Of a stretch of 64,000 nucleotides of DNA, positions 49,342 to 58,997 are shown one piece after another. Position 1 is the first letter of the stretch, and the number at the start of each line of letters is the position of its first letter. The notes beneath the pieces are model-generated. The model saw nothing but the letters and a program-made list of their open reading frames with translations. It was not told the DNA's origin and ran no database searches. The stretch is from NCBI RefSeq assembly GCF_026427595.1, contig NZ_CP101527.1:3839001-3903000 (forward strand), read 5' to 3'. This DNA comes from Alkalimarinus sediminis. GTDB lineage: Bacteria; Pseudomonadota; Gammaproteobacteria; Pseudomonadales; Oleiphilaceae. Both the position numbers and the translations under genes were made by a program.

Positions 49342-49500
49342 ATGGCACTACAATCAAACCTGTCGTTATTCACGAACAAGCGCTTGGATAACGGGACACC
49401 ACAATTCAGTAGCCTGTATCAGTCGGTTACCGCACTAAGAAGAGGTATGGTAATTCATCGGCTTAACCACCCTAATGAGTCTTGCGTAAGCTATGAGTGA
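49342..49500 (+). CDS. Possible small protein upstream of the GIY-YIG gene
   Basis: A 52-residue ORF from ATG 49342, with AGG about 9 nt upstream; it overlaps the GIY-YIG start by 8 bp, which would couple the two. A TTG start at 49294 would add 16 residues. No motif is recognised. It may be spurious; the overlap is the main support. Confidence 0.3.
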   Translation: MALQSNLSLFTNKRLDNGTPQFSSLYQSVTALRRGMVIHRLNHPNESCVSYE

Positions 49501-49810
49501 GTCCTCATCCTCTAGCTGGTGGGTCTATCTAATTCTCACTGAGTCTGAACTTATTTATACCGGTATAGCCAAAGATACCGAACGCCGATTTCAAGAGCAT
49601 CTGGCAACCTATGAAGGCAGAGGAACCAAAGGTGCAAAGTTTTTTAGAGGCCACAAACCACTCAACATCATCTACCAAGAAGCGGCACAAAACCGCTCTG
49701 AAGCAACTCGCAGAGAGTTAATGATTAAAAAACTACCCCGAGATAAAAAGTGGGCACTAGCTAATATGGCAGAGCCCGACAGCACCGATGTGATTACCAA
49801 GGCGCAATAG
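49493..49810 (+). CDS. GIY-YIG nuclease-fold protein
   Basis: 105 residues, a single-domain GIY-YIG protein of the YhbQ/UPF0213 type. WWVYLILTESELIYTGIAKDTERRFQEH carries the VYL ... YTG core and the catalytic Arg, and the Glu in RSEATRREL follows. Small GIY-YIG proteins of this kind are common and their cellular role is uncertain. Confidence 0.85.
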   Translation: MSESSSSSWWVYLILTESELIYTGIAKDTERRFQEHLATYEGRGTKGAKFFRGHKPLNIIYQEAAQNRSEATRRELMIKKLPRDKKWALANMAEPDSTDVITKAQ

Positions 49811-49836
49811 TCCGAACATGAGACACGCAATAGACC

Positions 49837-50151
49837 CTAGTGCTTGTGAGACTCTTTAAATTTTTCAAGCTGCTCAGCAGTGGCCTCTTGTTGATATTTT
49901 GCTTTCCAGTCAGCATAGGGCTCCCCATAAACCCGCTCTCTTGCGGCATCATAGTCGACCTGTACTCCCCTCGCCTCGGCTTCTGCGACATACCACTTTG
50001 ATAAACAGTTTCTGCAAAAACCCGCTAAATTCATCAAGTCGATATTCTGGGCATCTTTTCGCTCATCGAGATGTTTTAACAAACGGCGAAAAACAGCGGC
50101 TTCAATCTCGGTGACAGCGTTATCGGGGGTATCATTTTTACTATCGGTCAC
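49837..50151 (-). CDS. DUF1244-family small protein
   Basis: 104 residues. The central block NLAGFCRNCLSKWYVAEAEARG, with Cys pair and WY, defines the DUF1244 family, followed by YGEPYADWKAKYQ. Soluble, function unknown. It follows the next leftward gene by 19 bp, so the two are probably one transcript. Confidence 0.88.
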   Translation of the reverse strand: MTDSKNDTPDNAVTEIEAAVFRRLLKHLDERKDAQNIDLMNLAGFCRNCLSKWYVAEAEARGVQVDYDAARERVYGEPYADWKAKYQQEATAEQLEKFKESHKH

Positions 50152-50170
50152 AATACTTTCTCCTGTGATA

Positions 50171-50560
50171 CTAGGTTAAATCGCCAATATCAAAATTTTC
50201 AGTAAGATAAAGCATAATCTCTTCTGCTTTATCATCAGTCAGCAGTTCCAACCCTACATGGGCGTCAATATACGCGATTAAAAAGTTCAGTTCATAGTGG
50301 GCCTTACTCTCAGGGTTGGCCTCAAAACCAGCCAAAACACGCTTTGCCGAGAACTGATAAAGACGTTTCTGCTGTTGTTTGTCCTTTATCCCTCTATTCA
50401 GGCTACATAATGCTGCACCATACTTAAATAGATAGGTTTTTTGCTCTGCACTCAGATCTGGTGCCTCTCCTTTTAACAACATCCAGGCTGTGTTCAATGC
50501 ATTACTGGCCTCTGCAGCCCAACCAGAAGTCTCTCTTGGTATCTCTTTCATTTTTTGCAC
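50171..50560 (-). CDS. Uncharacterised helical protein
   Basis: 129 residues with no membrane segment and no catalytic motif I recognise. It is predicted all-alpha (SAEQKTYLFKYGAALCSLNRG, AHYELNFLIAYIDAHVG). A start at the fourth codon (MKEIPRE) is possible. It lies 19 bp upstream of the DUF1244 gene in the same orientation and may act with it. Confidence 0.65.
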   Translation of the reverse strand: MQKMKEIPRETSGWAAEASNALNTAWMLLKGEAPDLSAEQKTYLFKYGAALCSLNRGIKDKQQQKRLYQFSAKRVLAGFEANPESKAHYELNFLIAYIDAHVGLELLTDDKAEEIMLYLTENFDIGDLT

Positions 50561-51089
50561 TCAGCTTTTTCTAGCGGCAATCACAACGCTACCTATTATG
50601 ACTGATTAACAGCAACAAACAAAAACCTCCTGCTAAATCATTTCTAATTGAGATATGTGTATCACTGTTACCTCGGGTAGCGGATCCATTGCCCAATGCT
50701 GCCTAGCCTCAACACAACAAAAACCATGACAATCTCCGCATACAGGTCGATGACATGCCTACGCTAAACCTCTATGCCTCTATGCCTTTAAGCCTTTATG
50801 CCTTTAAGCCTTTAAGCCTTTAAGCCTAACGAACATAAAGTGATCGAAATAAGACTAATGTCCATCTATTCATTGAACCACCCTTATCGTATGCTCACTA
50901 CCTAATCAATTAAGCACATTACAATTAGTCGATATGTCACGTTTCTATACAGTTATCCACGCTCTTAGTCGATAAATAAGGTTAAGAGATGCATACAAGG
51001 AAATGATTTAAAGTTTGTTTTTAGTGGAGAGGATTGTTAATTGCAACAAGAGTAACCAGATGAATCTCAACTTACTGAGGGAAGTAGCC
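50561..51089. other. Intergenic region with octamer repeats
   Basis: 529 bp with no ORF supported. It holds the 8-bp tandem array at 50771-50826 and a run of AT-rich sequence up to a strong ribosome binding site (GAGGGAAG) serving the 31-codon ORF at 51090. Confidence 0.5.
50771..50826. repeat. Seven tandem 8-bp units
   Basis: Two TCTATGCC units are followed by TTTAAGCC, TTTATGCC and three TTTAAGCC, with no interruption. Such short tandem arrays can change in number by slippage. No promoter or ORF overlaps it as far as I can see. Confidence 0.75.
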
Positions 51090-51185
51090 ATGACAGATTC
51101 AGTCAATTCGTTTTTAAAAATAACAGCCGCAATGTTGGTTTATTTGGCGCTATCTAGTCTATCTGAGGCAATGATACTGCTATAG
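51090..51185 (+). CDS. Possible 31-residue membrane peptide
   Basis: A short ORF preceded by a good ribosome binding site (GAGGGAAG). The product MTDSVNSFLKITAAMLVYLA ... has one hydrophobic helix spanning almost its whole second half. No homologue recognised. Strong SD and membrane character make it plausible, but it is too short to be sure. Confidence 0.4.
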   Translation: MTDSVNSFLKITAAMLVYLALSSLSEAMILL

Positions 51186-51231
51186 CTGCTGTCTACTATA
51201 GACATCTGCCAACATAGAGCTGCGATCTCCT

Positions 51232-52125
51232 TTAGACCGGTGATGCCTCTCTAATAAACGACCCGATTTTTTGTATCGCCTGTTGCCCTTCGGGCAAAAT
51301 ACTTGCAGCAAACTGCCAGACATGAAACATACCTGGCCAGACTTGCAACTCTACCACCGAACCTAACTTATTCGCTCTTTTAGTAAATAGCTTACACTCT
51401 GGCAATAGTATTTCATCACCCCCCACTTGAATAAGCATCGGCGGCAAGTTATCTAACTCACCAAAAAATGGCGACAATCCGGGCTGAGTTCGGTCATTCG
51501 CGCCAGCATAATGCTTAGCAAAAAAGCGAATACGCTTTGGACTAATCAATGGGTCGCTTTTTAAGGTTTTTGACAGCGAAGAAATAGAACAGCTCAGGTC
51601 AAGCCAAGGAGATAGACAAACGGCAGCAGCTGGCATAGGAATATTCTTGTCTCGCAATGCCTGCAATAACGCAACCGTCAACCCGCCCCCCGCAGAATCA
51701 CCCGCGATCACAATTTTATCTGGAGACACCCGCTCCCCAAGCAGATACTGGTACACTTTCAATGCATCGTTTAACCCTGCTGGGTAAGGATGCTCTGGGG
51801 CCAGACGATACTCAACCATCAACATTTGAGATTTCGCCTCACGGGCAATTCTTGCCGCTAACTCAAGATGAGTGCGATTTGACCCAATCGCATAGCCTCC
51901 ACCATGAAGATAGAGAATAACCCTCGAGCTACACTCAGTTTTATGGTTTACCCAAAGTACCGGGATATCATCTACTCGGGTAGCATCTATTTGAAAGTTT
52001 TTAGGAGGGCGAAATAAAAGATGACCGCCACCTGAGAAAAACCGATAAGCGGGCAGCTCGTTTGGCACAAACTTTATTCCCAGTCGAATAAAAGACTTGA
52101 TTAACATGGCGCGATTCATAGTCAA
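51232..52125 (-). CDS. Hormone-sensitive-lipase family esterase
   Basis: 297 residues. The HGGGYAIGS oxyanion motif (about 74), the nucleophile elbow GDSAGG (about 143), and the distal Asp and His (GGDEILLPE, GMFHVW) give a complete HSL/group IV carboxylesterase set. No signal peptide, so probably cytoplasmic. Substrate unknown; such enzymes hydrolyse short-chain esters. Confidence 0.9.
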   Translation of the reverse strand: MTMNRAMLIKSFIRLGIKFVPNELPAYRFFSGGGHLLFRPPKNFQIDATRVDDIPVLWVNHKTECSSRVILYLHGGGYAIGSNRTHLELAARIAREAKSQMLMVEYRLAPEHPYPAGLNDALKVYQYLLGERVSPDKIVIAGDSAGGGLTVALLQALRDKNIPMPAAAVCLSPWLDLSCSISSLSKTLKSDPLISPKRIRFFAKHYAGANDRTQPGLSPFFGELDNLPPMLIQVGGDEILLPECKLFTKRANKLGSVVELQVWPGMFHVWQFAASILPEGQQAIQKIGSFIREASPV

Positions 52126-52321
52126 CCTCCCACAGCTCTGATCGATGCGATATTTCTAGCATTATTGCCGAGAGATAGTAGACACAAACATTTGCCTATA
52201 CAGCGCCCCGTCAGACCTATAAGCAAACGCATTCAATCAAAAATATGAATATATTATTCTTATTAGGTATAGGTTAACTTATAGACCAGAAAGGCAATCT
52301 GATCAAATTTTAGACAGGATT

Positions 52322-52353
52322 GAAAAATAGGAGCCTCATTTTGAGACCCCTTC
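52322..52353 (-). terminator. Terminator after the RND exporter gene
   Basis: On the minus strand GGGGTCTCA, a short loop and TGAGGCTCC pair with one or two G-U positions, followed by a T-rich tract (TATTTTTC). It begins just after the RND protein stop codon. Confidence 0.6.
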
Positions 52354-52365
52354 TCTAATGCATTG

Positions 52366-54702
52366 TTAGCTGGTTGCTTCTTTCATGATTGCAGTTGTTT
52401 GCTCAGTTTGCTTAATGCTATCAACTTTAATAAGCAGTGAGGGCAAGAACAAGAAGTCCCAAATTAACGCAATGATAATGGTGATACCTACCATTAACCC
52501 CATCGACGCATTCACATCAAAGCTAGAAAATGCCAAGACAAAGAACCCTGCAGCCAATACAACTGTCGTCGTAATAATCGCCTTACCCACCACTGTAAAA
52601 GCGTACTCGATCGATTGCTTAGCATCATGACCATGTATTTTTCTGGCTCGAATATATTTAGTAATAAAGTGCACCGTATCGTCTACTACGATCCCCAGTG
52701 TGACGGCAAAAATAACCGCTACGGCAAGGTTTACTTCACCATCGAAGATACCCCAAATACCAAATGCCATGCCCGCGGGGAAGGCATTTGGGAGAAGACT
52801 TAACAACCCATATTTAAATGATCGCAACGCAACCAATAAGGTAAGAGTCACAAGTATCAAGGCCACTAAAGACCCTGTCAGCATACTATCAATATTACGC
52901 TGACCGATATGGGCAAACATGATCGACACACTAGCACCCGGTGTGACCATCTCGGGTGCGTTCTCCATCAACCATTGCTGAGCACGTAGATCAAGGTCAA
53001 TAAGTTGCTGCGCTTTTTGGTCTTTCACACGAACCGTTAATAGCAGTGACGATTTATCACTATCAATTTGATTATTTAGATCTAAGCCAAATGGTAGCGA
53101 CATTTCATACAGCAGAATATATTGGGCGGCTAGTTCACGATTATCAGGAAGACGATACCACTCTGGGTCATCATTATGCATATTTCGGTTGAGTCGCTTA
53201 ATCACATCGGTAAAGCTACTTACATGCACAACCTCTGGCTGAGAGAGATACCACTGTGAGAACGCTTCTACCTTCGCAAGATATGCGGGATCATTAACGC
53301 CATTGCTTTCACCACTTTTCAGCGAGTATGAGATCATATCGAAGCCGGTTAGATTCTGCTGGGTATAATCCGCAGCCTGCCGAAAAGGCACATCCTCATG
53401 AAAGTACTCAACCGTATCGTCATTCAACTCATTTTTGAACATAAAGCTGACGAGAATAATCGCAAAGACCAACAACCCCCAAAATAATAGGTTATAACGA
53501 CTAATCGCGAACTGAGCGATACTGTCAGTGAGTTTGCTTGAGTTTGACATTTTTGCTATTGGTCGCGCTTTCATTGGCAGCAGTAGAACAATAAAAGGAA
53601 ATAGCGTCATACTAAAAACAAATGCTGCCATCACACCGAATGCCGAAATATTTCCTAACTCTTGAAACGGTGGAGAGTCACTAAAGTTCATACTCACAAA
53701 GCCGATTGCGGTGGTTAAACTGGTTAATAGAATAGGCTGAAAGTTAAGTGATAAACTCTCTTTCATCGCCGCTATTCGCTCATCACCACGAGAGAGATTG
53801 AATAAATAGTTATTTAAAATATGGACGCAATCACACACCGCCAGCGTTAATATAATAATGGGGCTCATGACATTAACTTGGTTAACGGCATAACCCACCC
53901 AACCCATAAAACCCTGGGTAACTAATACACTTACACCAATTACCACCACGGTACTGATAGTCCCCACTACAGAGCGTAAAATAGCCTGCAATAGAACCAC
54001 AATCACCAGAAACATGATCGGTATTAGTTGAGTCATATCCTGGGTCGACATCTCATTAAAGGTGTTATTCACCACCGTCTGGCCAATCAGATATATCTTT
54101 AGGTTTGGGTTATCAGCCTCAATCTTATCTCTCAATGCCCGCGAGTACTCTACCACCTCTACGGTTGCTTCATCGGCCTCAGCCATCAACTCGGGTAAGT
54201 TAAGATTAACGGATACCGCTGTTGCATGTGCTCGACTGGAGATGAGGTAATTGACCAACTGAGGTTCAGACAGTGCGATTGCTTTTAGTTCATTTAAACG
54301 ATCAAGAGATATTGCGTCTGGGTTAAGCACAAAATCTTCGACCACCAGATCATCTTCTTCTACCCAGGTGTGCTGATAGTTGGTAATCGAATCAACTCTG
54401 GAAGAGTATGGCATTTTCCAGGCCGCATCGGTCAGCTGCTTAATGCTTGAAAGGGTGTCCGGTGTGAAAACAGCTTCATCTTTAGGCGCAATAACAAAAG
54501 TAATATTATCGCTTTTGGTGTAGGTCTCTTGATTACTCTCATGAGCAAGCAACTGAGGGTTATCATCACTAAAGAAGATTTTGTAGTCGCTTTCAAAGTG
54601 CAAAGAAGCTAAGCCGCCTCCCAATGCAACAATGAGAATCAAGCTCAACAGAGCATACCAAGCTCTATATTTAACAAGAGAGCCTGCAAATTGATTAATC
54701 AT
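52366..54702 (-). CDS. MMPL/RND-superfamily exporter
   Basis: 778 residues with about 12 membrane helices in two repeats, each followed after its first helix by a large extracytoplasmic loop. The sterol-sensing-like helices have TLAVCDCVHILNNYLF and VTLGIVVDDTVHFITKYI, typical of predicted RND exporters of this class. No adaptor or outer-membrane gene lies beside it. Cargo unknown; related proteins handle lipids or hydrophobic compounds. Confidence 0.88.
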   Translation of the reverse strand: MINQFAGSLVKYRAWYALLSLILIVALGGGLASLHFESDYKIFFSDDNPQLLAHESNQETYTKSDNITFVIAPKDEAVFTPDTLSSIKQLTDAAWKMPYSSRVDSITNYQHTWVEEDDLVVEDFVLNPDAISLDRLNELKAIALSEPQLVNYLISSRAHATAVSVNLNLPELMAEADEATVEVVEYSRALRDKIEADNPNLKIYLIGQTVVNNTFNEMSTQDMTQLIPIMFLVIVVLLQAILRSVVGTISTVVVIGVSVLVTQGFMGWVGYAVNQVNVMSPIIILTLAVCDCVHILNNYLFNLSRGDERIAAMKESLSLNFQPILLTSLTTAIGFVSMNFSDSPPFQELGNISAFGVMAAFVFSMTLFPFIVLLLPMKARPIAKMSNSSKLTDSIAQFAISRYNLLFWGLLVFAIILVSFMFKNELNDDTVEYFHEDVPFRQAADYTQQNLTGFDMISYSLKSGESNGVNDPAYLAKVEAFSQWYLSQPEVVHVSSFTDVIKRLNRNMHNDDPEWYRLPDNRELAAQYILLYEMSLPFGLDLNNQIDSDKSSLLLTVRVKDQKAQQLIDLDLRAQQWLMENAPEMVTPGASVSIMFAHIGQRNIDSMLTGSLVALILVTLTLLVALRSFKYGLLSLLPNAFPAGMAFGIWGIFDGEVNLAVAVIFAVTLGIVVDDTVHFITKYIRARKIHGHDAKQSIEYAFTVVGKAIITTTVVLAAGFFVLAFSSFDVNASMGLMVGITIIIALIWDFLFLPSLLIKVDSIKQTEQTTAIMKEATS

Positions 54703-54983
54703 AGCGATAAAATCCCTTTCTTATTTTATTATTGATAATAAGCACAAAGCCACCACCAAATAGTGGCAAATACTCACTTAGGCATGGAGTATGATATTTT
54801 CGGCAGCAACATATGTATGTGAATCTTACAAAAATATAATAATTTTATCTTGCTCATTACTAAAAAAATCGGTAATTGAATAGATTGTCATCTAAAGTTT
54901 ATGGAATATTGAATTATTCTTTCGATGTTTGTAACTGCGAATAAACATTAACCACATACTAACATGGCTCATTTTTCGTAATA

Positions 54984-56228
54984 ATGAACAAAAACACCCC
55001 ATTTTCCAATACCAATGAAAAGAGTACTAAGCTGATCGAAGTAAAGCTTCCTGCAGACTGCTTGGAAATTGGTATGCATGTAACACGGTTGGACCGACCT
55101 TGGACAGAGGTTCCTGTGTTACTACAAGGACTCACCATTAATTCGTTCGAAGACGTCGACCTATTAAGAACCCATTGTAACCATGTGTTCATTGAGATAG
55201 ATGAAGAGTTCTGGCTTGAAAAAGGGAGTAATACTAGCAAAGAAGATAAAGCCAAGCATTACCCTGGTTTTCGAGAGAGAAAGGCGTTCAGAGAAGAGCT
55301 GCCTCGAGCCAAATTGACACTCGAAGAAACTCGATCTCACGTCGAAGATATATTAGATTCCATCGAACGCGACGATGGCATTGACATTACGAAGTCCCGA
55401 GCAGTTATCTCGAGTTGTGTAAAAAGCATACTCGCCAATGCAAATGCTTTACTTTGGCTTAGTCAAATCAAAGATCAAGATCACTATACCGCTGAACATT
55501 GTATGCGTGTTGGCATCTTAGCAATCGCCTTTGGTCGCTTCTTAGACATGGATGAGAAAGAGCTTGAATTACTCGGATTGAGCGGCATGCTTCACGATGT
55601 GGGAAAAATGAAAATTCCCAAAGATATTCTCAACAAGCCTTCTCGCTTAACCCGAATCGAATTCGACATTATGAGGCAGCACACCACATTCGGAAAAGAG
55701 ATTCTTGAAACGTATAAAGACCTTGAACCGATGATTAAAGATGTCGCACATTATCACCATGAACGCATAGACGGCAAAGGCTACCCTGAGAAAATCCATG
55801 GAGGCTACCTCCATAAATATATTCGTATGATCACAATTGTTGATGCATATGATGCGATAACCAGCAACAGAAGCTATAAAGCCGGCAGTCCGGCTTTTGA
55901 TGCCCTCAAGATTCTTTTTTCAGAACGAGGTAAGCACTTCGATACAGAACTAGTTGAAGCATTCATAAGAATGGTCGGTGTATATCCTCCTGGAACACTA
56001 GTCGAATTGACAAATGGCGAGGTAGGGATTGTTATTTCAGCCAATACAGAATCACGCTTGAGACCTAAAATTGAATTAGTATTGACTGCAAACAAAAAGA
56101 ACCGCCCTCCCTATATTATTAACCTACTCGATGATGTTTTAGATGAGTCAGGCGAGGTTTACGCCGTTAAAACGGGGCTGGCAAATGGTACCTACGGTAT
56201 AAATGTCAAAGATTACACCCAAATATAA
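54984..56228 (+). CDS. HD-GYP phosphodiesterase with DUF3391
   Basis: 414 residues. The N-terminal DUF3391 region (15-140) precedes an HD-GYP domain with LHDVGKMKIPKDIL (about 202) and HHERIDGKGYPEKI (about 258-271), all metal-binding His/Asp present. It should hydrolyse c-di-GMP. There is no clear Shine-Dalgarno sequence before the ATG. It stands alone between the RND gene and hemolysin III. Confidence 0.92.
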   Translation: MNKNTPFSNTNEKSTKLIEVKLPADCLEIGMHVTRLDRPWTEVPVLLQGLTINSFEDVDLLRTHCNHVFIEIDEEFWLEKGSNTSKEDKAKHYPGFRERKAFREELPRAKLTLEETRSHVEDILDSIERDDGIDITKSRAVISSCVKSILANANALLWLSQIKDQDHYTAEHCMRVGILAIAFGRFLDMDEKELELLGLSGMLHDVGKMKIPKDILNKPSRLTRIEFDIMRQHTTFGKEILETYKDLEPMIKDVAHYHHERIDGKGYPEKIHGGYLHKYIRMITIVDAYDAITSNRSYKAGSPAFDALKILFSERGKHFDTELVEAFIRMVGVYPPGTLVELTNGEVGIVISANTESRLRPKIELVLTANKKNRPPYIINLLDDVLDESGEVYAVKTGLANGTYGINVKDYTQI

Positions 56229-56468
56229 CGTTTCTTATCCTCCCATTTCGACGCCCCATATAGAGAGTAAGAGCAATCAGTATAGTATTACATTTCTTTT
56301 ACATTATTATTAATGCCCCCCTCCTTTATAGTAAGCTACAGAAAAGCTAAGTAAGTACTCACAAACTAATCCAACTTACATTACTACAATCCACCTGCAT
56401 TGCATTAGAACTCATATCAAAGCTAACATGTGTACCCCAAATAAATTTGATTGTTTTTTGAGCATTTT

Positions 56469-57158
56469 ATGAAGCCACAGTCAGCATTACCCCTTAAAAC
56501 TGCCACCACAGACTCGCAAGATGAGGCTTACTCAGCCGCTGAAGAGATCGCAAACAGTTTTACTCATGGCGCTGGTGCTGTCCTGAGCGTCATTGGTTTG
56601 ATCATGTTACTCGCTTATGCAGGGCCTATGAATGACCCCTGGAAGGTGGTCAGTTTTAGTATTTATGGCATCAGCTTAGTTTCGCTATACATGGCATCTA
56701 CTCTCTACCACAGTGCTAAATGCCCCAAGCGTAGAGCAAAATATATGATGTTTGACCACTGCGCGATCTACCTTTTAATTGCAGGCTCTTATACACCATT
56801 TTTACTGGTCAATATGAGGGACAGCGTAGGTTGGCCGATGTTTGCTGCCGTCTGGGGGATCGCAGCAGTAGGAATTCTTCTAAAAATTGCATTTAAACAT
56901 CGTTTTCATAATCTTAGATTGGCTACCTACCTGATCATGGGGTGGCTCGTTGTTCTGGCAGGTTCAGACTTAGTGGAATCGCTCGCCTCAGGAGGGTTAG
57001 CTCTACTCATTGCCGGCGGTCTCACCTATACACTCGGTGTTATTTTTTATGTAGGAGATCGCATTCCATTCAACCATGCGATATGGCATCTATTCGTGCT
57101 CGGTGGCAGCGCCTGTCACTACTTTGCAGTCTATTATTACGTCTTACCGGTGGCGTAA
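56469..57158 (+). CDS. Hemolysin III family (YqfA/PAQR-like) membrane protein
   Basis: 229 residues with seven membrane helices. The motif EEIANSFTHGAGAVLS, MASTLYHSAK, FDHCAIYLLIAGSYTPF and the last-helix HAIWHLFVLGGSACHYFA give the conserved His/Asp set of the PAQR/hemolysin III family. A TTG at 56451 is an alternative start. Function in bacteria is unsettled; the hemolysin name is historical. Confidence 0.9.
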   Translation: MKPQSALPLKTATTDSQDEAYSAAEEIANSFTHGAGAVLSVIGLIMLLAYAGPMNDPWKVVSFSIYGISLVSLYMASTLYHSAKCPKRRAKYMMFDHCAIYLLIAGSYTPFLLVNMRDSVGWPMFAAVWGIAAVGILLKIAFKHRFHNLRLATYLIMGWLVVLAGSDLVESLASGGLALLIAGGLTYTLGVIFYVGDRIPFNHAIWHLFVLGGSACHYFAVYYYVLPVA

Positions 57159-57233
57159 TTATCGATTGAACAAGTTACTCATCATCACGTACCATATATT
57201 GACGATATAAACGTTAGCAGAAGGTAACAGGTC

Positions 57234-57647
57234 ATGGTTCAATCACCTCAATCTCAATATGGGATTTACCAAATAGTCTCTTTTCTATTGTTGTCGATAG
57301 TCAGTCTTGGCTTGTCGGCAAATGTCACCACCATACCTCAACAGACACTACTGGATAACATCGCCAATAATACCCCCATGTTAATCTTGGATGTTAGAAC
57401 ACCTGAGGAGTATGCCGCGGGTCATGTGCCTAACGCGGTTAATATCCCCCATACCGAAATAAAACAACAAGCGTCGCTTATTGCTCAGGCCGCCAGTGAA
57501 GGTAAACAGATTGTTGTCTATTGTCGCAGCGGACGACGCGCAGGCTACGCTGAGAGAGTGTTGCAGTCATCAGGCATTAAGGCGCTGCAGCATCTTGAAG
57601 GTGATATGAATGCATGGACACAAAATAGACACCCTATTGAGCAATAG
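57234..57647 (+). CDS. Periplasmic rhodanese-domain protein
   Basis: 137 residues. A hydrophobic N-terminal segment (about 14-30) serves as signal or anchor, and a rhodanese domain follows with LDVRTPEEYAAGHVPNAVNIPH and the active-site loop CRSGRRAG. It is a probable sulfurtransferase or sulfide-handling protein outside the cytoplasm. Its stop lies inside a terminator hairpin. Confidence 0.9.
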   Translation: MVQSPQSQYGIYQIVSFLLLSIVSLGLSANVTTIPQQTLLDNIANNTPMLILDVRTPEEYAAGHVPNAVNIPHTEIKQQASLIAQAASEGKQIVVYCRSGRRAGYAERVLQSSGIKALQHLEGDMNAWTQNRHPIEQ

Positions 57648-57658
57648 GGTGTGTTTTT
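57629..57658 (+). terminator. Intrinsic terminator overlapping the rhodanese stop
   Basis: A perfect 10-bp stem (ACACCCTATT / AATAGGGTGT) with a 4-nt loop is followed by GTTTTTC. The stop codon is within the descending arm. Confidence 0.85.
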
Positions 57659-57690
57659 CTCACCACTTATCTAACGCTGTTTGACCTGTC

Positions 57691-57715
57691 AAAAGGCGCT
57701 TCCGCAAAAGCGCCT
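57691..57715 (-). terminator. Intrinsic terminator after the DMT transporter
   Basis: AGGCGCTT and AAGCGCCT form an 8-bp stem; on the minus strand it is followed by TTTTG and lies just after the transporter stop. Confidence 0.65.
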
Positions 57716-57730
57716 GCAAAAACACGAAAC

Positions 57731-58624
57731 TCAAATACGGTTCGCACTTACTCGACTTAATATTAAGTCACCCCAATGATAAATCATCAAGCCCGATACA
57801 ATACAACTAGCCCCTATCATTAACGATAAGCCTATCGCCTCGTTGTTTAATAGTGCCCCCAAAATAATCGCAAACACAGGCGTGATCAGCGTTACCAATG
57901 CAACCGTACTGGGCGATAGTTTTTGCAATACATAAAAGTATGAAACAAACCCTACCAACGAACCAAATAGTGCCAGATAGACAATCGAGGCCAGAGACCT
58001 AGCTCCCCACTCAGATATCGCTACAGGCGTATCAAGCACTAACATACTCACCATGTAAAGCGGTATCGATAACAAAAGAGCCCCTACTGTTGTGGCAAAC
58101 GGATGAAGATTAGCACTGCTTCGCTTTACCAACACGCCACTGGTACTAAACAGCAACACAGCCGTTAAGATAAGAGCAATTCCGCTATAGCCTTTCCCCT
58201 CTATACTCAGGTCGTTTGCACATACAATCAGCAAACCGATCAAAGCCACAAACGTTGCCACCCAACGCATTTTAGTAAAGGTTTTATCACCCAAAATACG
58301 CTGTGCAAGCAAACCCGAAACCAGAGGAGATAAACCAAATATCACCGATATCAGCCCCGAAGATATGGACTTGGCCGCAAGATAGGTGCACAGCATTGCC
58401 CCAAACACGCCTAACACTGAACAGCCATAAATATGCACTGCCTGTTTGTTCCATGGTAGAGGTATGCGTCGCCACTTCAGGATGATAAAACCCACTACGG
58501 CCGCAATGGACATACGCAAAAGCGCTGCCATCACAGGTGGTACAGACTCACTACTCCACACAACTCCAAGAGGTGTTGTAGACCAAACAATAACGACAGC
58601 AGCATAGGCTGCAGGAATAGACAT
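57731..58624 (-). CDS. EamA-family (DMT) transporter
   Basis: 297 residues with ten predicted membrane helices in two EamA repeats, each ending in the characteristic Pro/Gly-rich helix (SVIFGLSPLVSGLLAQRI, LITPVFAIILGALLNNE). It is a drug/metabolite-type exporter with unknown cargo. Divergent neighbours are not evident; the 373-bp gap to its right holds a terminator. Confidence 0.88.
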   Translation of the reverse strand: MSIPAAYAAVVIVWSTTPLGVVWSSESVPPVMAALLRMSIAAVVGFIILKWRRIPLPWNKQAVHIYGCSVLGVFGAMLCTYLAAKSISSGLISVIFGLSPLVSGLLAQRILGDKTFTKMRWVATFVALIGLLIVCANDLSIEGKGYSGIALILTAVLLFSTSGVLVKRSSANLHPFATTVGALLLSIPLYMVSMLVLDTPVAISEWGARSLASIVYLALFGSLVGFVSYFYVLQKLSPSTVALVTLITPVFAIILGALLNNEAIGLSLMIGASCIVSGLMIYHWGDLILSRVSANRI

Positions 58625-58997
58625 TTCTCTCTCCTTTTTGAAATAAAAATAACTTCACCAAGCCGAAGCAGTGTTCTTTGGCATTTTCAGAATAGAGAAA
58701 TAAAAAAGCCGCAGAACATGAAGCTGCGGCCTTTAGAAATTGTGGTTTAATAGTTGTACCGTTAAAACAGCTAATCAGTACAAAGACTCCTCACAACACC
58801 TCCAACGCACAGCAACAGGCAGACAGGTCGACACATGAGCCGCCAATGCATAGTGAGCTGATTCTGCTTAGAAGGTGTATTCATCGTTCTCTCAGATAGG
58901 TGAAGATAACGGTATGATCAATACGATCGAAACAGTAGTGCCATCAATGATAACGACCTACTACCCGATCAATACTAGTAGAGTAGTGGGAATTAAG
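58625..58997. other. Intergenic region with a minus-strand terminator
   Basis: 373 bp with no supported gene; the open frames here look like non-coding chance ORFs. It contains the terminator at 58702-58733 and the DMT transporter ribosome binding site (aggagag, minus strand). Confidence 0.6.
58702..58733 (-). terminator. Intrinsic terminator downstream of the binding-protein pair
   Basis: GCCGCAG and CTGCGGC pair around a 9-nt loop and, on the minus strand, are followed by TTTTTTAT. It lies about 265 bp beyond the SBP_bac_3 stop and before the DMT transporter promoter. Confidence 0.75.
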
